Shown: positions 32,251 to 46,137, numbered from the stretch's first letter. The stretch: DNA of 64,000 bases from Kappaphycus alvarezii (GCA_002205965.3 NADL03000602.1:372001-436000), one strand, 5' to 3'. Notes: a model not told the origin generated them from the sequence alone. Made by a program: numbers and translations.

Positions 32251-35200
32251 TATAAATCTCTTCTATTTTGCTTGATTCGATTTCTGTATGGTAAAATTTG
32301 CAGATTCTACACCCTGTTTCATTCCTACGCTTCCAATTTCCATGGGTACGAGACCAATATTTCCAGTGGTCTAATTGCCTTTCAGCGACTTTGTACTCTA
32401 TTTGGAATTGCCAAATGGCATTGGCCGCCTAAAAGCTGCCTTAATTCGTTCCGCATCTTCCATTAAATTGAAAAGCTTAGAATATCCTTTCGTGCATAAG
32501 GCTTTCCAAATATATGGTTTCAGGCCGCGAGGAATGCCTATGGACTATCCATACGTATAAGTATAATTAACAAGTTTCAGAGGGGGCTCTGATTTTGCCT
32601 AATTGATAATTTTCTGAAAGCATACGAAAGAAAGAATTCAATCGCTTAAAATTTACCTAAAATATATTTTCTAAGCCTGATGAACAGAATATGGTCAGCC
32701 TACACAATATTCCACATAAATGTGAAAATTAGATCTTCTATTTCTTTATTCATATACTTTTCAACTTACACAATGTTTCAATCGCATTATTCTTTATTTT
32801 ATGTAGCTGAAATTGTTTTGCCGTTCAGACAGTACACTGAGCATGGATTTATCAGTTTAGAAGAAACAAGATTTTCATCTAGCAGTCCGGCTATTGTACC
32901 CAAACTCAGAAATCGTTTCTTGTCATCGGATTCAAAGTTTTTATTTAAGCTCACAGTATGGTGTAGAATCTCTCACTTGGTTAACTGGCGGTTAGATCAA
33001 CTCACTATCATTACTTGAAAGTTTGAGCTCTTTTTTATCCCTCTTATTCATCACGACAGCAAATACTGTTCGAAAGAATCCCTACCGTTGTATGAACCCT
33101 TTTGCGGCGTCCAAACTAAAAAAGATACCTAACTATCCTCTATAGAATCTATCTACTCCATTAAAAAGCTCCTAAATGTATCAATCATGAATCATATACT
33201 CGGAAGAAAAGAATCAGTGACATTGATTCGTAAAAGAACTTTTGTCATTTTCCGGACCATTACGTGTAGATAAAGGGATAGTAAAAGAGCTTTGAGAAAG
33301 TAGTTCCTTAGTACCATTTTAATGGAGAATAAGTTTGTAACCATATTTGATAGATCTGGACGGAATCATATTTTTATGGGAAGCAAGCTAATATTTGATC
33401 TACTCCAAGGAGAACGTTCAATAACCAGAGATAAAACCATGGGTTTACTGAGATTTTAGTTCCATTTCTGGTAAAAAAAAGGTTTTTCTCACCTTTTCTG
33501 TGGCGGACAAGAATTTTCTAAGTAATCTTAGTTATAAAAATACCATTTCTATGGAAGAATTCAATATTATGGCTAGATTCCAAAAAAAGAGAAAATGAAA
33601 CCCTTGAGTAGTTTCGTTTAAAAAAGCATCTAGTTTTGACCTAAAAATGAGGCCTTCTGGCCCTAATGTTTTTATCTTTTGCACTAATTTTGACTGTTAA
33701 CCGTGTAATTAATCGCAAAGTGGGCAATTACAAAGATTTTGAACGATATTTTATTTATTTACTTTCCCCAGTTCTGCTTTGTTCTCTTTTACATCTGTTA
33801 GACTTTTCTTTATTGTGTAGCCGCTGAAAAGTTTCCGTAAACTTTCTGCCATGTATTCAAACAATTATAGTCCATATTTTTCTATTCGAAAGAATAGAAA
33901 ACTAAGGTACTTAATTTTTCATTTTGATTTTTTTATTTGAATATACATGTAATTATCATGTTTCCATTGCATCATCAGAAAAGAATTAGCTTTATAAAGC
34001 TTTTTCCGGTACTCAGTCATAAAACTATGGATGTATAAATTAATTTCCGAATTTCTTTCAGGGAAAAGTAGGACTGGTCTAGTTTACTAATTTTCTATTC
34101 TTCGTAAATAATTATATGATGTAGCAACTTGGTCCTTTGTCTTGATTGTCCCTCCTTATGCGTCTTTAATAAAAGTTCTAGCCTTCGTATCAAGACTGCA
34201 AAATGTTTCTCATATCTTTGTGTCAGATTGGGTGTTACTTGAAATACCTTCGTCTGTATGTATTTCGTAGCTTAAATTGCTAGGATTACTATAAATAAAG
34301 AAGTAACACGTAATTTTTCTAGTTTAAATTTGCAAACAATACAGTATTTGAATTTTCTAGATTCTGTTCTTTAGGGTCAATAAACTTCTATAAACAAACT
34401 GCTTCTTTAGTACTCAATATATATCAAAGATCTATTGGCACACTTTTTACCGTGATGGACTAGAATGAAAATTTTCAAAATGTTATATAGTAACTATTTG
34501 ACTGTTATGTTTTTCTTAAATCTCTGTAACTTAAAAAAGGTCAATGTATACTTCCGGATCAGCTAAAAAATTAAGTATTGTAATTGGAATTTCCACACAG
34601 CAATCAACCTATCTTGTTTGATGAACAGCTCTATTCTTGTTTTTATGTTTGCGAAGAGCCCATTAACACCTGTAAAGTGCTTTTTGGTCTCTTTGCACAA
34701 GTAAATGGGAGTGAAAATACTGTAGCATATTACGGTTCATGTATAATAAATCAGTAATGCTTTTTTTAGTTCAACGTATATGGTTATGTATTGTAACTGG
34801 GACTTTTTATCACTTAAGATATCAATTCTGCAGAAAGGTGATCGGATATTACAGTATTCTAATCTATATTCCGAATTTAAATAATGCGTAGTAATAAACA
34901 GGTTGTTCTATGTTATATATAAGTCATTGGAACGGAAAATGTTCTTCTAGTTACTAAAAGTTGGTTATAGGTGATGAAAACATTTTATAATCATGAAAAA
35001 TTCGCGTAACTGTTCTGAAATGTTCTGAAAAATTATTCAAATTGCGATAAAGTCCCCATCTCAGATAATTGTTGGTAAAAAAATCTCCGCTACAAATTCT
35101 CCCTGCGATTTTTATTTCCTTCTTTAATTGTAAATGAAGCAATTCTAACTGAAGGTATCATAGAGAATACTGGTTATCTAAAATGTTACTACAGCACTGG

Positions 35201-37070
35201 ACCAGCAATGGGGATATGGGAACATTTTTGAAAATTCATCTTGATGTTTTGTAAACCCATCGGAAAATATGGAGAGATTTAATATTGGAAAGATATGGTC
35301 GGGTTTTGCCCGGAATATCCTATGGGGTGACCAGTAATACCTCTTAAGTTTTCCTAAAATGCCGAGTTAAACCCGCCCAGCAGACAAGCTGCGTTGGGCG
35401 TTACAGCAGCGGCAGCGTGCTTCTGAGTAAGTATGGCAAGGACCTTACCATATCCTTCCGACGTCGGTTAGCACCTTATAAGCGTCTGAGAGCCGACCTT
35501 CGAGAGTAAATATAGAGATAGGCACGTGCTTGCTTCACATAAAGGTTGAAATAAAAGATTCAAATCTTCTTTGATTCGAAAAGACCTCCGCATTGAGAGA
35601 TTTAAAACTCCTAAAAACTCCTAAACTCCTTAACTGCATCTTATTTCATTTTATTACATTTTAGCCGCTGAGGTGGAATTCTGGACAACTTTTAAACCAT
35701 GATATGGGATTTTTTATTGGATGCCTACTCTCTTTCTAGTTATTTAGCCAATCTTTTCCATTACCATTTGTTCTACACGTTCAAAGTTTATATTATACAT
35801 TTTGTTGTTCACGTTACGTGATTCTTTATAGTTCTAAAATCTCTGGTTAAGTGCTTTAATAAAATTTCTCTGCAAAACATCAATTTATTCGAATAATGAC
35901 CAAATTTTTATCCACTTCTCAGCTCTGAGCATGAAAAATTGCAAAATTTATGAGCAGTAAGTAATCAAAACAGTATTACAATATAATTATAAATAAGTTA
36001 TATTAAGTTGGGTTTGAGAGCTTTTTCTTGAAGTTGTTATCACTGAAACTATTTTAGATTGATGTAGCATTGTGTGCATGAACGGCAGAACTGCACACAA
36101 TTTTCATCCATAAGACTAAAACTGGAATCAACTAAATTTTTTTCTTAACCGATTCCAAAAACTGCTTTTGTAACAGTCACAGCGTTAAAGATCTAATATT
36201 GGAGAGATATTATCAGCTGATCAAAATCATGAACTCATTACTTGATTGAGGCACTAGGTTTGATTTATCATGTATGCATACTCTAAATAGTGAAAATGGG
36301 CACGAGATTCACTTAGCCGCAGCTTCATCCGCTTTTGCTCTGCGTTTTTAACTAAATAAATAGCTCTATGCATTATTTTTGATGAAGCAACAATATTTTA
36401 TCCCTTTATCGGTGATTAATATACGACAAAGGCTCTCTTGCGTCCATTAATTTGGTTTTGTTGCCTCTACAACATTATTTTGCTTTCAGAGAATCTAAGA
36501 CGATAATAAAGGCATTGAACCAAAAATTGAAGAACAATTTACATCTCGTTACTTCCAGGTGCAAGTCAAAATTCCATTGAAGCAAGTATACTATTCAATC
36601 ACTTATAAATTATTAATGTCACAAACTCAAGTAAGCTTTTGTCAGACATCACAGGAGGGGACTCATGGTACATTTCTTAGTTCTATCACCAACGTAAAGC
36701 ATTTATTAGGGGCATTTCCTTGAAATAAATACGTTGGTAGACAGAGTAAACGTTTCGACCTCTAATCAAGTGATTATTATAATTCCTCCTACCAAAACAA
36801 AACAACTCAAATAAATAGGCTGCATCTTAGACATGGATTCTTTGGAAGTCGTAATTATTCCTCTGGGCCCCTTTATTCACTCCCAGACGTCACTGCCTAC
36901 ACAGAAGCTCTCTGTGTTTGTCCGTTTAATTTTTACGCTTTGCTAGTTTTTTGCGTCGTCTTGTGGGTTTTTTGCGTTTTTAATCCGTTTTTAATGAAAC
37001 CTGAGGCAGTTTTTTGTACCATATAATTTATTTGAATGTGGTTTTTCTGTAACTAGTGCATGTGCATAGA
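32251..37070. other. AT-rich DNA without recognised genes; a GC-richer island at about 35330-35530
   Basis: A 112-codon plus-strand frame at 32680-33018 has no known motif and sits in low-complexity AT-rich sequence. 33-35.3 kb shows nothing coding. At about 35330-35530 composition rises sharply, with a hairpin built from CGCCCA/TGGGCG and GCAG/CTGC arms (35378-35401), possibly an inserted short repeat or solo LTR; its ends were not found. 35.6-36.8 kb again shows nothing. Confidence 0.35.
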
Positions 37071-37072
37071 AT

Positions 37073-37548
37073 TTGGCGCCGCGACTCTAATATATTGGTC
37101 TATAGATCCCAAAGAGACCACCAACGGTTCCAACAGTTCGACGGCGATTAAGTTCTTCTTATTGAACCTATTTCTTTTCAAATGAGATGGTTTTAATGTG
37201 CTTTATGTCACCAATCTAAAGTTTTCATTGAACAAACTTCGCACTTCAAATGCTGAGTAAGGATTTCTCGAATTTATAAGATTTTCGAAACGAATATGTT
37301 TGATTGCATTTTTTGAATTATTTTTCGTAAAGATGTCTGTTCCTGTAGGGAAAACATCGAAAACTAAGCCGCAGAGGCAGAATATTCAGTCAATTACACA
37401 GTTATTTCCTCAAGGGCATGGTTTATTTGGCCAAATCGTTAATTCGCGGGGATTTCAAATTACAATTCCTATCTACTGCGACTTTTGGAGCAGGAAAAGT
37501 CCCATTCACTCTGAGATAGGCGGGGACTTCGATAGGAAGAATCAATAA
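37073..37548 (+). other. Primer-binding-site-like sequence and following open frame
   Basis: TTTGGCGCCGCGACTC at 37073-37088 resembles the TGGCGCC-type primer-binding sites that follow 5' LTRs. 245 bp downstream an ATG at 37333 opens a 72-codon frame with a basic start (MSVPVGKTSKTKPQRQ) that could be the beginning of a gag. No LTR could be matched, so this is tentative. Confidence 0.25.
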
Positions 37549-38399
37549 AACCATCTTCTTTATTTAGAAATTTTATGGATGACTGTAAAGTCGTAGGAAT
37601 TCGTAAGAATGCTTCTGTTCGTATCTTGTTATTCTTCAGGAATCTGTTGCAAGTCTTTTTTATTAATAGAATCGGACGTTAGAGTGAGGCAATCGTATTC
37701 AACTTTGATTAAAGCTTGATTTGTGGCTATTAGTTACTGGCCTACCGTAGTACAGTAATTCCCTTAGAATATTGTTGTTAGGAACTTCTCTCCTTTGGAT
37801 ATGAAAAGTTTGAAAGTACGCAACAGAAAGAGAGAAGACTGAAGCTGTGTTTGCTAACTGCATTTAAGATAAAGAATTAGTGTGCCCAGTAACAGCCTCT
37901 AATTCATTATTTGGCGAAAGATTTGATTCCTTCATCCCTCTAAATTTTGAATGAGAGTTTAATGCAACACTAAGGATATATAAGTATTCCAGAAATTTGG
38001 TTAATGGCTATTCCTATAGGAGTAACGTCATTCTACTAAGAGAGAAGAAGGAAAAGTGAAACTACGGCTTTATGAGAGCCAAAAATGATAGTGTAAAATG
38101 TTAATAATAATGCAGCTGAAATATGGAGTCTTTAATGGTGGCCTTGAATTTTGGAAAGTGAGATCAAATATCCACCACTCTTAACGGAGCTCTGAGGCAG
38201 TGGAAGTCCCTATCTATAATTATTCACTTAGTGAACATGAAATTCCGAAGAATCTACCACCCATACCATAAAAAGAGCTCTAAGAGGCCATGTTTTAAGT
38301 TTTAATCATATTCTGAGAGTTCCGTGAAGTGTGACGCGATTATTACGTTTTCCCATATCTGTTCCTTCCAGATCGTCTCCATTTTGAATATTTACATTT
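37549..38399. other. No feature recognised
   Basis: AT-rich, with frequent stops in all frames and no motif seen on either strand. Confidence 0.35.
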
Positions 38400-40600
38400 A
38401 AATCTTTACAATTAATGGGTACTGCTTAGTTGGCAAGCCTACGTCCTCATGTGCGAAAAAAGATTTCTACCCTATAATGAGTTACCCAACTAAGATTCAA
38501 GGGCCAATTTTTTTAACTTAAAAGGTTGTTCTGGAAAAATCTATTGACAGCAGATACTTATCCCCACAGGTTCTACCCTCTTTAATGCGAAAAATACAGG
38601 CAAGAAAATAGTATTTGCAAAATTTTCATGTCAGTTTGTTGTATCCATCACTGGCTCATTGTGTAAGTCGTAGATGCTCTTTGAGACACTGAATCAAACT
38701 TGATTTCAGTAAGTTTCTCAGCAACGATCTAAAAAAATTACACAGCAGTAGGGAAAGTCTTAGACCGAAAAAAATCATGAAGTACCGATGAATCAAATAT
38801 AATTATCGATAGGCGACAGGAAATGAATCTTGGCGACCAGCCTTTCACTTCAAATTTCTTGTCAATCACAAAACGACCTTTCCACCTCATATTGTGGCGA
38901 TGGATCTGATAGCTCCAGTCTTAGTACCTATGTACAGTTAACTGGAACTATAATATCAAATGTTGATTCAACCTCGACAATTCTAATTCATTTCTAGCAA
39001 ACAGGAGCCTTGACCTATTGTGCGGCAACCGCTTGTGAAATATTTTCGTTCTATTTCAATCCAAAACGGTCTTTAAGTATATCGTTAGTTTTAATGCTCT
39101 TTGAGACCACGTAGACTTGAGCTTCATGCTCCATAAGCTCTGGTGAGCGAAGGTGTCGCATTTTGAATTCCCTGACTTCATTTTTCACTACAGCAGTACA
39201 GTTCGCTCCGTATATCATCCAAAATTCCACGGATAGCATCGATGCGAAAATTTCATCCTTACATGCGATTAGAATGTTTCTTTGCCGCAGTTTGAACAAG
39301 TTGAAGCGTAAGATCGAAAGTGTGACATGATTGTGCTGTTAAGTCACGCTGACGGTCACCCGTTCTTCTCATAACTAGTTACATTGTAAACATCATTCGA
39401 TACTGACCACATTCTTAAGACTTTAATTAGAACCAATTTCGAGCTTTTCGTCATAATAACCGTAATATGGGGTCCTTTTTTATCCAGTCCCCACCAATAC
39501 CGTACAATCTGCTGATCCTTTCATCCGCGCATATATGAGAAGATAACGTGTCACAATGTCTCCCGTTTTCACTGATGTCCTTCTGAAATCAGACATTACA
39601 GAGAGAATAAAGTGGAGGCGATCAAGGATTTAGATCTTATCTTATTTTGGTTCAGAGCTGGATGAAGATGTCTCATCCCTGTGTACAGTTCCGTATTCGA
39701 AAAGCAAAACAAAGGAACAATTAATAGAAAAAAATGAAGCCTGAAGTGATGCCACATATCAATAAAAAGGATATCTTTAGCGTATGTTTAGGTATTTCGT
39801 TGTGCAGAGAAATTTCTAAGGAAAAGAAAAGATTAAATATGAGTAAGTGTTGCGCGGGGATCACTTGTGCTTAGAATTTATACAGCGAATACATCGTCAC
39901 CGTTCTCATCCTTTTCGACTTGAATGAGTGGAGCTCGTTCGCGATATTGTAGAGGTATTTATGGGCTACAAGTTCGGGACTGAGGTATTCATTGACGTGC
40001 AAAATGTTTAAGAGCTCCGAGGGGCCTACAGTGACGTCCCAAATGAATACTATTTTCTTATTCGGATAGTAGCTGTTTAAAATAAAGAGGCCAAACCATT
40101 CGCCAATGCGATCCGATATGACTTTCTCACGCCACACCAAGACCTTTTCGCCAGGTTGAAAAGAATGATCGTACGCGAGGGGCGGTGTTTTTCAAGACTA
40201 GTTTCAGCTGGAAGGAAGTCATATGGTTAGAAATTTCGTGTCCGGCGAGGGTAATGATTTTGGCGCGTTCTTGATGCGTTGGGAGATCCGGGCATGATTC
40301 TGATGGCGTAGAGACCTATGTAAAATAGTCAAACACCAATGCGGAGGAAACGATACCTTCTGGATCGATTTTATCGTTTACCGCTTTTACTGCGCACGCA
40401 ATAGCTATTTTTTTGCTCGTTTCTGAGATCTGCCATGGTTTTGCGGAATATTGTACATAATTGGCTATGGAAGCGCTTTCCTATGCCTAGGCTGGAGTGG
40501 ACTTCGACTACAGTGCGATTAACTTCAACGTTTGCGAGCTTAACGGGGTGACTAAACTTTGGACCGAACACGGAGTCTCGATCAGTCATGATCCTATGAT
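38400..40600 (-). mobile_element. Decayed Ty1/copia-like element (integrase and start of reverse transcriptase)
   Basis: On the minus strand, 40589-40371 reads MTDRDSVFGPKFSH...HSSLGIGKRFH, an integrase core with a catalytic Asp and the SLG.G.R.H segment known from a copia-like lineage. 40140-39871 gives VWREKVISDRIGEWFGLFIL, FIWDVTVGPSE and LSPELVAHKYL, the post-integrase linker. 39299-39051 gives EAQVYVVSKSIKTND, comparable to the start of a copia reverse transcriptase. Integrase before reverse transcriptase is the copia order. Beyond 39050 the sequence is too decayed to follow; the lower boundary is approximate. Confidence 0.5.
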
Positions 40601-42682
40601 GAAGGCCGATGTAAATGGTAACTCAACGTTCTAAGATCTTCTGTCCGACAGCAGATGTTTGTCTATTTTTTTGACTGATGCTAAAAAATTATGGTGCTCA
40701 TGGTGCAGAGCTCTTTCACATTATAAAGTGCAGAAAATATTGGATAAAATAACTTTACATAAATCAATTCGCACTTCATTCTGACTATTACCCATAAGTA
40801 CAACTCGATACTCAAGAAATACTGTTACGGAAGCAGAAGAGGTGTTTGTAACGTTTTTCTACAATTTGCTTCAAGTTCATCTCCTTTTCTGGTAAACCAA
40901 ACATTTTGGCCCGCGAATTATCAGGAAAGAGCTTAAAAGTGCCCTCAGATGATCATGGAACAGAGAAGTGCAAGAAGTGACAAAACGGAAATTTCTCGAG
41001 TCGAACAATATATATGTGCAGTTTCTTCATGCGTTCTGATCTAGAAAAGCTGGTTTAATATGACATGCTGGACGAAAATCTGAAAGCATAATACAAATAT
41101 CCAGCGGCACCTTTAGACGTGAATGGTCTTCTTTTATTAGTAATCGAAAAGAATCATACCAGAAGGAAAATTGGAAGTCAATTTATTACATAAATAACAC
41201 TCTACTCCGAACACTGGACGTTTGATGACATCAAAAACAATCAGTAGAAAATCATATAGGTTCTAATTATAGAACATTTGTAAAGACATATATCGATCCG
41301 TTTGTTCTTAGAACTGCCAAAGAACCAGAACACCCAATCAGATACATGCATTTATTGCACAAACTTTCTATCAATCGAAAATGAAATGAATGCACGTAAA
41401 TATAGACGTCATTACACTACTTCCAAGGCCATAGAATAGAAAAGATACGACCATAATGACCATTGAAGGATTATAGAAGATGATCAGAATTATCCTATCG
41501 AGCCGAGTAATAGTTATTTCTTCAATTTCCAGCCTGTTCTGGGTGTATATATAAAGAATCCAAGGAATTATGGCCAACGGCACTTTTTGTAAGGATTGTA
41601 TCTTTGTATGAAATTTTGGAAGAACCTGTTTCATGTCCTAGGCACCAATAAATCCCTTGGTTCAACATATCACCCACAAACAGATGGTCAATCGGAGATG
41701 GTGAACTTGAAAATAGAAGTTGTGATTCTTTCCATTGCCTTCCTAGACAAATTAAACTGTTAAAAAATAATTGGTGAGTTTCGGAGCTGATTAAGATTCA
41801 TTTAGTAATACAACTAAAACATTATGTTCCATGGTACCCAATCATGGAATTATCCCTACAAATTTCCTTTAAGCTATACTAAACAGGGAAAACCCTACCG
41901 CAACATGATTTACAGAAATAAGCAAGAGTCAATAATAAATCAAAAGTCAAATTATTCCACTGTCTCATGTTTTAACAGAAGTATAACATCGTGTACTTTT
42001 TGTAAAGTGTGTTTGTCGACCAAACATCCAGCTAAAGAGAATTTTTAGAATTTAAAAAACTGATCCCCAAGTATTATAATGCTAAATGTGAGGATAAAAG
42101 AAAAGCTACATACCTTTACTCTCTCTCAGGTAATAGTCAATAGGGAAATAAAAATTATTTCCATATAAGTTTCCTTAAGCGATACTTTAGAGACGTATAT
42201 TACCGATAAATTCCATCGCCTTGATCTTACAATGATCAATAGTGACGAGAAGAATTCAACACAATCGCCATCCCCAGTCAGAAGAACTATAAAAAATCCT
42301 ATCAATGGAAAAGATATGCTGATTGCGAGATTTTTTAGCTAACACAAATTAAATTCCAAAAATGTGAATATCTCTTAAATAGGTATAAGAATCGAGGTGA
42401 TTATTTTTCATAGAAGGGAACAATGTAATGTTCATATCCATATATCTCCTAAAATACTATGAAAGTATCCTGACAGTAATCATTACCAAGTATAGACGCT
42501 GCATTCATGCAATAATGAACTTTTTCAATGTACTTGGATTCCAGTGCACAACACAAGTTCATGAAACTCGGTACCAAGTCGATAAGATGGAAACATTATG
42601 GCAATCTCGGCTTGCTTCACGAAACTTCTCATACTTTACCAATGATAATTCACTACACATATATATATTCTTGGCAAGCTAG
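40601..42682 (+). mobile_element. Decayed Ty3/gypsy integrase region
   Basis: In changing plus-strand frames I read an integrase N-terminal region (about 41250-41400), IDVITLLPR near 41405, a degraded core, and then GTNKSLGSTYHPQTDGQSEMVN at 41641-41706, a clear gypsy integrase Glu motif. FHISFLKRYFRDVYY at about 42158-42202 matches the C-terminal segment that precedes the chromodomain or the end of pol. 40.6-41.2 kb may hold the RNase H remnant. Long open frames here on the minus strand (41371-41634) are shadows. Confidence 0.55.
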
Positions 42683-45600
42683 GCAATAAAATCCTGCAAT
42701 AATATTGAATAATGTGATTTTTACTGATGAGAGCTACGAGATTTTGCGGAAACTTATATTTTGATACCTTTAGAGCTTATATTCTGGAATATTTTTGAAT
42801 TCAGTGGAAGCTGTCTACAACCTATCTCTCCTCTCGTTGAATATTACTCTGTGTAAATCCTAGGTTGAAACCTCAGCCTGCCAACTCGAACTATTAAACG
42901 AAGGTTCAACTATCGCCTCCCTTTGGTGCACTCAGCTCCCCAAATAAATTATATAAAGACACAAGCAGAAGTAAAACAAAAATTTAAGCGGTATGAAAGA
43001 TGTCGTAAGGTAAATTAAGCCTGATTGACCTAAATCTGGACTTTGTGCAAAGATGCTGCGCGGCTTGATTGGGTTTGGGGGGTTAGGAGGCAATTTAAAC
43101 AGCAGGGCCTACAAACTCTCTATACTACTGAATATCTTTGCGAAATGGGCCAAAAGTACAATACATTTGTTCCCATTTCGTATAAAGCGGGAGAGATCAG
43201 GGCTACACTTATAAGAAGATGAGGCATCGGCAATTTAACACGGTTCTTTTGAAGTTATTCGAAGGCATTAATTTTTCCGCAGCCCTTGATCCTCAGAGAA
43301 TATATTATGGCTTGAAGTCGTAAAAACGCGTCGGTGCACGCAAATTCTGACAGTTACATTTATTGTTTTATAGTTCATCCCAATAGTTTCGGCTGATTTA
43401 ACTATAGTTAAGACTTGTGAAACTTTCTTTTCTACAGCTTCTCTCTTTAGCTTTTTGCGTGTGGACAAAACATTTGTGCAATTTTGACGGCTTGTAATAT
43501 ATTTGGATTTTTTCGAAGTCGTGAAAATCAATTTTACTCATAATATTTTTAAAGTAGTGAGCCGTTATTCTCGGGTAGATATTTATAGGAAAAACATTCA
43601 TTATTTTTAATTTCCGGGAGGATTCAGTATTTTTAACTGCAAAGAGCAGTAAAATTATTTGTATGGTACTTTCTTCATTTCCAAAATCTATTTTCTTTAT
43701 TAAAAGAGACTAAATGTTTTAAAACAATTAAAATATCATCACTGGGGTCGGATAATAGTAATAGAAGACGCAAGTACTTTTATTTGTTAATTACTGAAAA
43801 TAATTCTATTTGATATTTATATTTTTGGCAATCTCACTATTGAGACAAATTTCGTTGGAAGATTAACTAGGAAGAGAAAAATACATGAGCATAGTCAAAG
43901 AGGAGAAAATATCTTTCGTTACATAATTTCGGATATCGGGAGTTTAGAAATTAAAGCAGCAACATTTATTTATTTTGAATGCACTGAGTTACTGTGAGGA
44001 GTAAAACCTGATTCGTCACTTTTACTTTCCAATTTGTTTAAATGAAGAACCCTGCAACTATTTTTAAGGCTAAATGGAGTTGTTACTTTGCAAATAATGC
44101 GAAATATTTACTAACTGTAGTAGTACAATATATGCAAATAGATTCCATAGTTCGAGGGATGTATTAATACCTGTTAGTAGTGTCCAATTGAATACTTTAG
44201 TTCATTTTAAAGTATTTGAAAAGTAATCAAATGTATTTAGTCAATTTAAAACAAACCAATGCAACATTTTTATCATCCAGAACACTTAACTTAAATTTGA
44301 TTGAAACGATAACTATTCTTCTGGAAGATATATGATTAGAAACAGTCTCAGGGAAAAATAATTCGATTCCGAAGGCCAAATTTTCATTGATATATAAAAC
44401 TTAATTGCACAATTTAGGGATTATATCCATTTTGCTGTTCCATAGAACCATTTAGAGGGGGAAAAGATTCAAAAACTACATGTTTTACGTCTCGCATTCA
44501 AATTATTCGGAAATATTGGAGAAAATATTGCAAGTTAGACTCAACGTTTATAGATGTCTAGCTTAGAGACTAACTAAAACACGGAAATAATGAGATCTAA
44601 ACCAACCTTAAATTACTTCTTATTGTTTAGCAAGTATTCCAAAATTGAGTGTCATGCATTTATTCTAAGATTCTATAAAGTCATTTCCCAGGAACAGACA
44701 TAAGGGCATAAAAAAGAACAAATGGACCTGATCTATCCAGAATAATTTAGGAGGGAGTTCCCAATAAGTTACATTACTGATGAAGCCGAAATAAAAACTA
44801 TCAATAGAAAGACTGAATATATTTTGCATGGCATATTTGTTAAATTTGAATCGCCAAAATAAAACTTTGATATAAAGCTAATATGTTTCAGGGAACTAAT
44901 TGATCAAATCAATAATTGTGAAATGTTAACACAAAAAAAATTGCTCAAATAGCGTGGAAAATATCAAGGTTTGAAGATACTCTTAATTGTAAGAGAAGTC
45001 CAAGAGTATACTGAACTTATATAACCAGTTTGCAATCTCCTAGATTATATTATCTTGAAATACCGAAGAATTATGAAAAACTTGGTAGTGGTCTTTTCGA
45101 AAAAAATTCAAGAACTGTATTAAACGATTGAAAGCATGTGAAAGGTATGTTATATGATATTCTTCCAATTTTATATTAATGAAGCGCGCAATACCATTTT
45201 CGGTACAAAAAATCTTCTGTACTTGTTTTAAAATTTTCTTGAGACATTTTGTACCCTCTTTCATCCCTAAGAGAATGAAATATTGATTCACTGTTTTTTT
45301 CTTTAAAAAACATATTATGTATTGAGATATTAGTTGTACTTTAGCGTACTTTGCGTATCTAACCATATATTCTGAGGGCTTTAACTATGAAAATACACAA
45401 ATTTATTTCATACTTACTGATTATTTACTATAATGGCTGAAGTGAATTGAAATGGAAGATAAGATTTATTCGTGAATCTAGAGAAATGAAATTTATGGGT
45501 GCAATTATGAAAGTCATAAGTTTTATTTCTGAGTGGTAGTTTTAATTTTCTCATCACCGAAATTTTTTGCGAATGGAACTACTCATTGTCAATCTTTGAC

Positions 45601-45939
45601 TTAGATATTTTTGTCTAAGCAGCTTTGAAATTTGCAAATTTGGAAATAAGCTCCTGAAACGCACCTAATTGGACCTCTTTCTATTACATATTTCATGTTT
45701 CTACAATTCATAGGGAAAATAGCTCTAAATAAGCTCTAGAATCCAGTTTTGACACATATTCACCTGTTGTCACATAATTGCAATTATATACATATTTACT
45801 TTTTTTCAAATTTTAGGTCCGTATTTGTTCAACATATTATTTCTTAATCACTCGAGTACCACGCTCTCATGGGTTTCATCCGTGCTTGGTGGCCTTCGTA
45901 ATTTAGGTGGCCTTCGTAATTTAGGTGGTGTTAAACAGC
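42683..45939. other. AT-rich DNA, no gene recognised; 18-bp tandem duplication at 45888-45923
   Basis: Short frames on the minus strand at 43268-43601 and 45040-45366 have no recognisable motif and read like decayed repeats. Just before the hAT element, the 18-mer GGTGGCCTTCGTAATTTA is repeated twice in tandem (45888-45923), followed by a partial third copy. Confidence 0.35.
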
Positions 45940-45947
45940 ATGACAAC
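45940..45947. repeat. Left target-site duplication of the hAT element
   Basis: ATGACAAC, identical to 50177-50184. Confidence 0.9.
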
Positions 45948-45964
45948 TAGTGATGGCCGGTAAT
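45948..45964 (+). repeat. Left terminal inverted repeat of the hAT element
   Basis: TAGTGATGGCCGGTAAT; pairs with the right end at 15 of 17 positions. Confidence 0.88.
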
Positions 45965-46070
45965 AAAAAAAATATTCCATGACAGGCACTTAATAAATAA
46001 AAATATTGTATTACCGGGTAATGTAATTCCCTCTCAGACCGAGACAGGAATTATTACCTCATAAGTAATT

Positions 46071-46109
46071 TATGAAGTCATAGTCAATAATTATGACTAT
46101 GACTTCATA
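46071..46109. repeat. Perfect 16-bp inverted repeat with 7-bp loop in the hAT left end
   Basis: TATGAAGTCATAGTCA (46071-46086) and its exact complement (46094-46109) flank ATAATTA. It would form a strong hairpin in single strands. Confidence 0.85.
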
Positions 46110-46115
46110 TTTTAA

Positions 46116-46137
46116 TGACCTAGCTGCAGCTAGGTCA
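46116..46137. repeat. Perfect 22-bp palindrome in the hAT left end
   Basis: Centred on CTGCAG with arms TGACCTAGCTG; no spacer. It lies 6 bp from the preceding hairpin. Confidence 0.85.

Noticed and set aside
41371-41634. Hydrophobic minus-strand frame as a membrane protein
   Set aside because: It is the complement of a gypsy integrase stretch that reads in order on the plus strand.
45040-45366. 108-codon minus-strand frame as a gene
   Set aside because: AT-rich composition with no recognisable motif, promoter-like leader or context; probably decayed repeat DNA.
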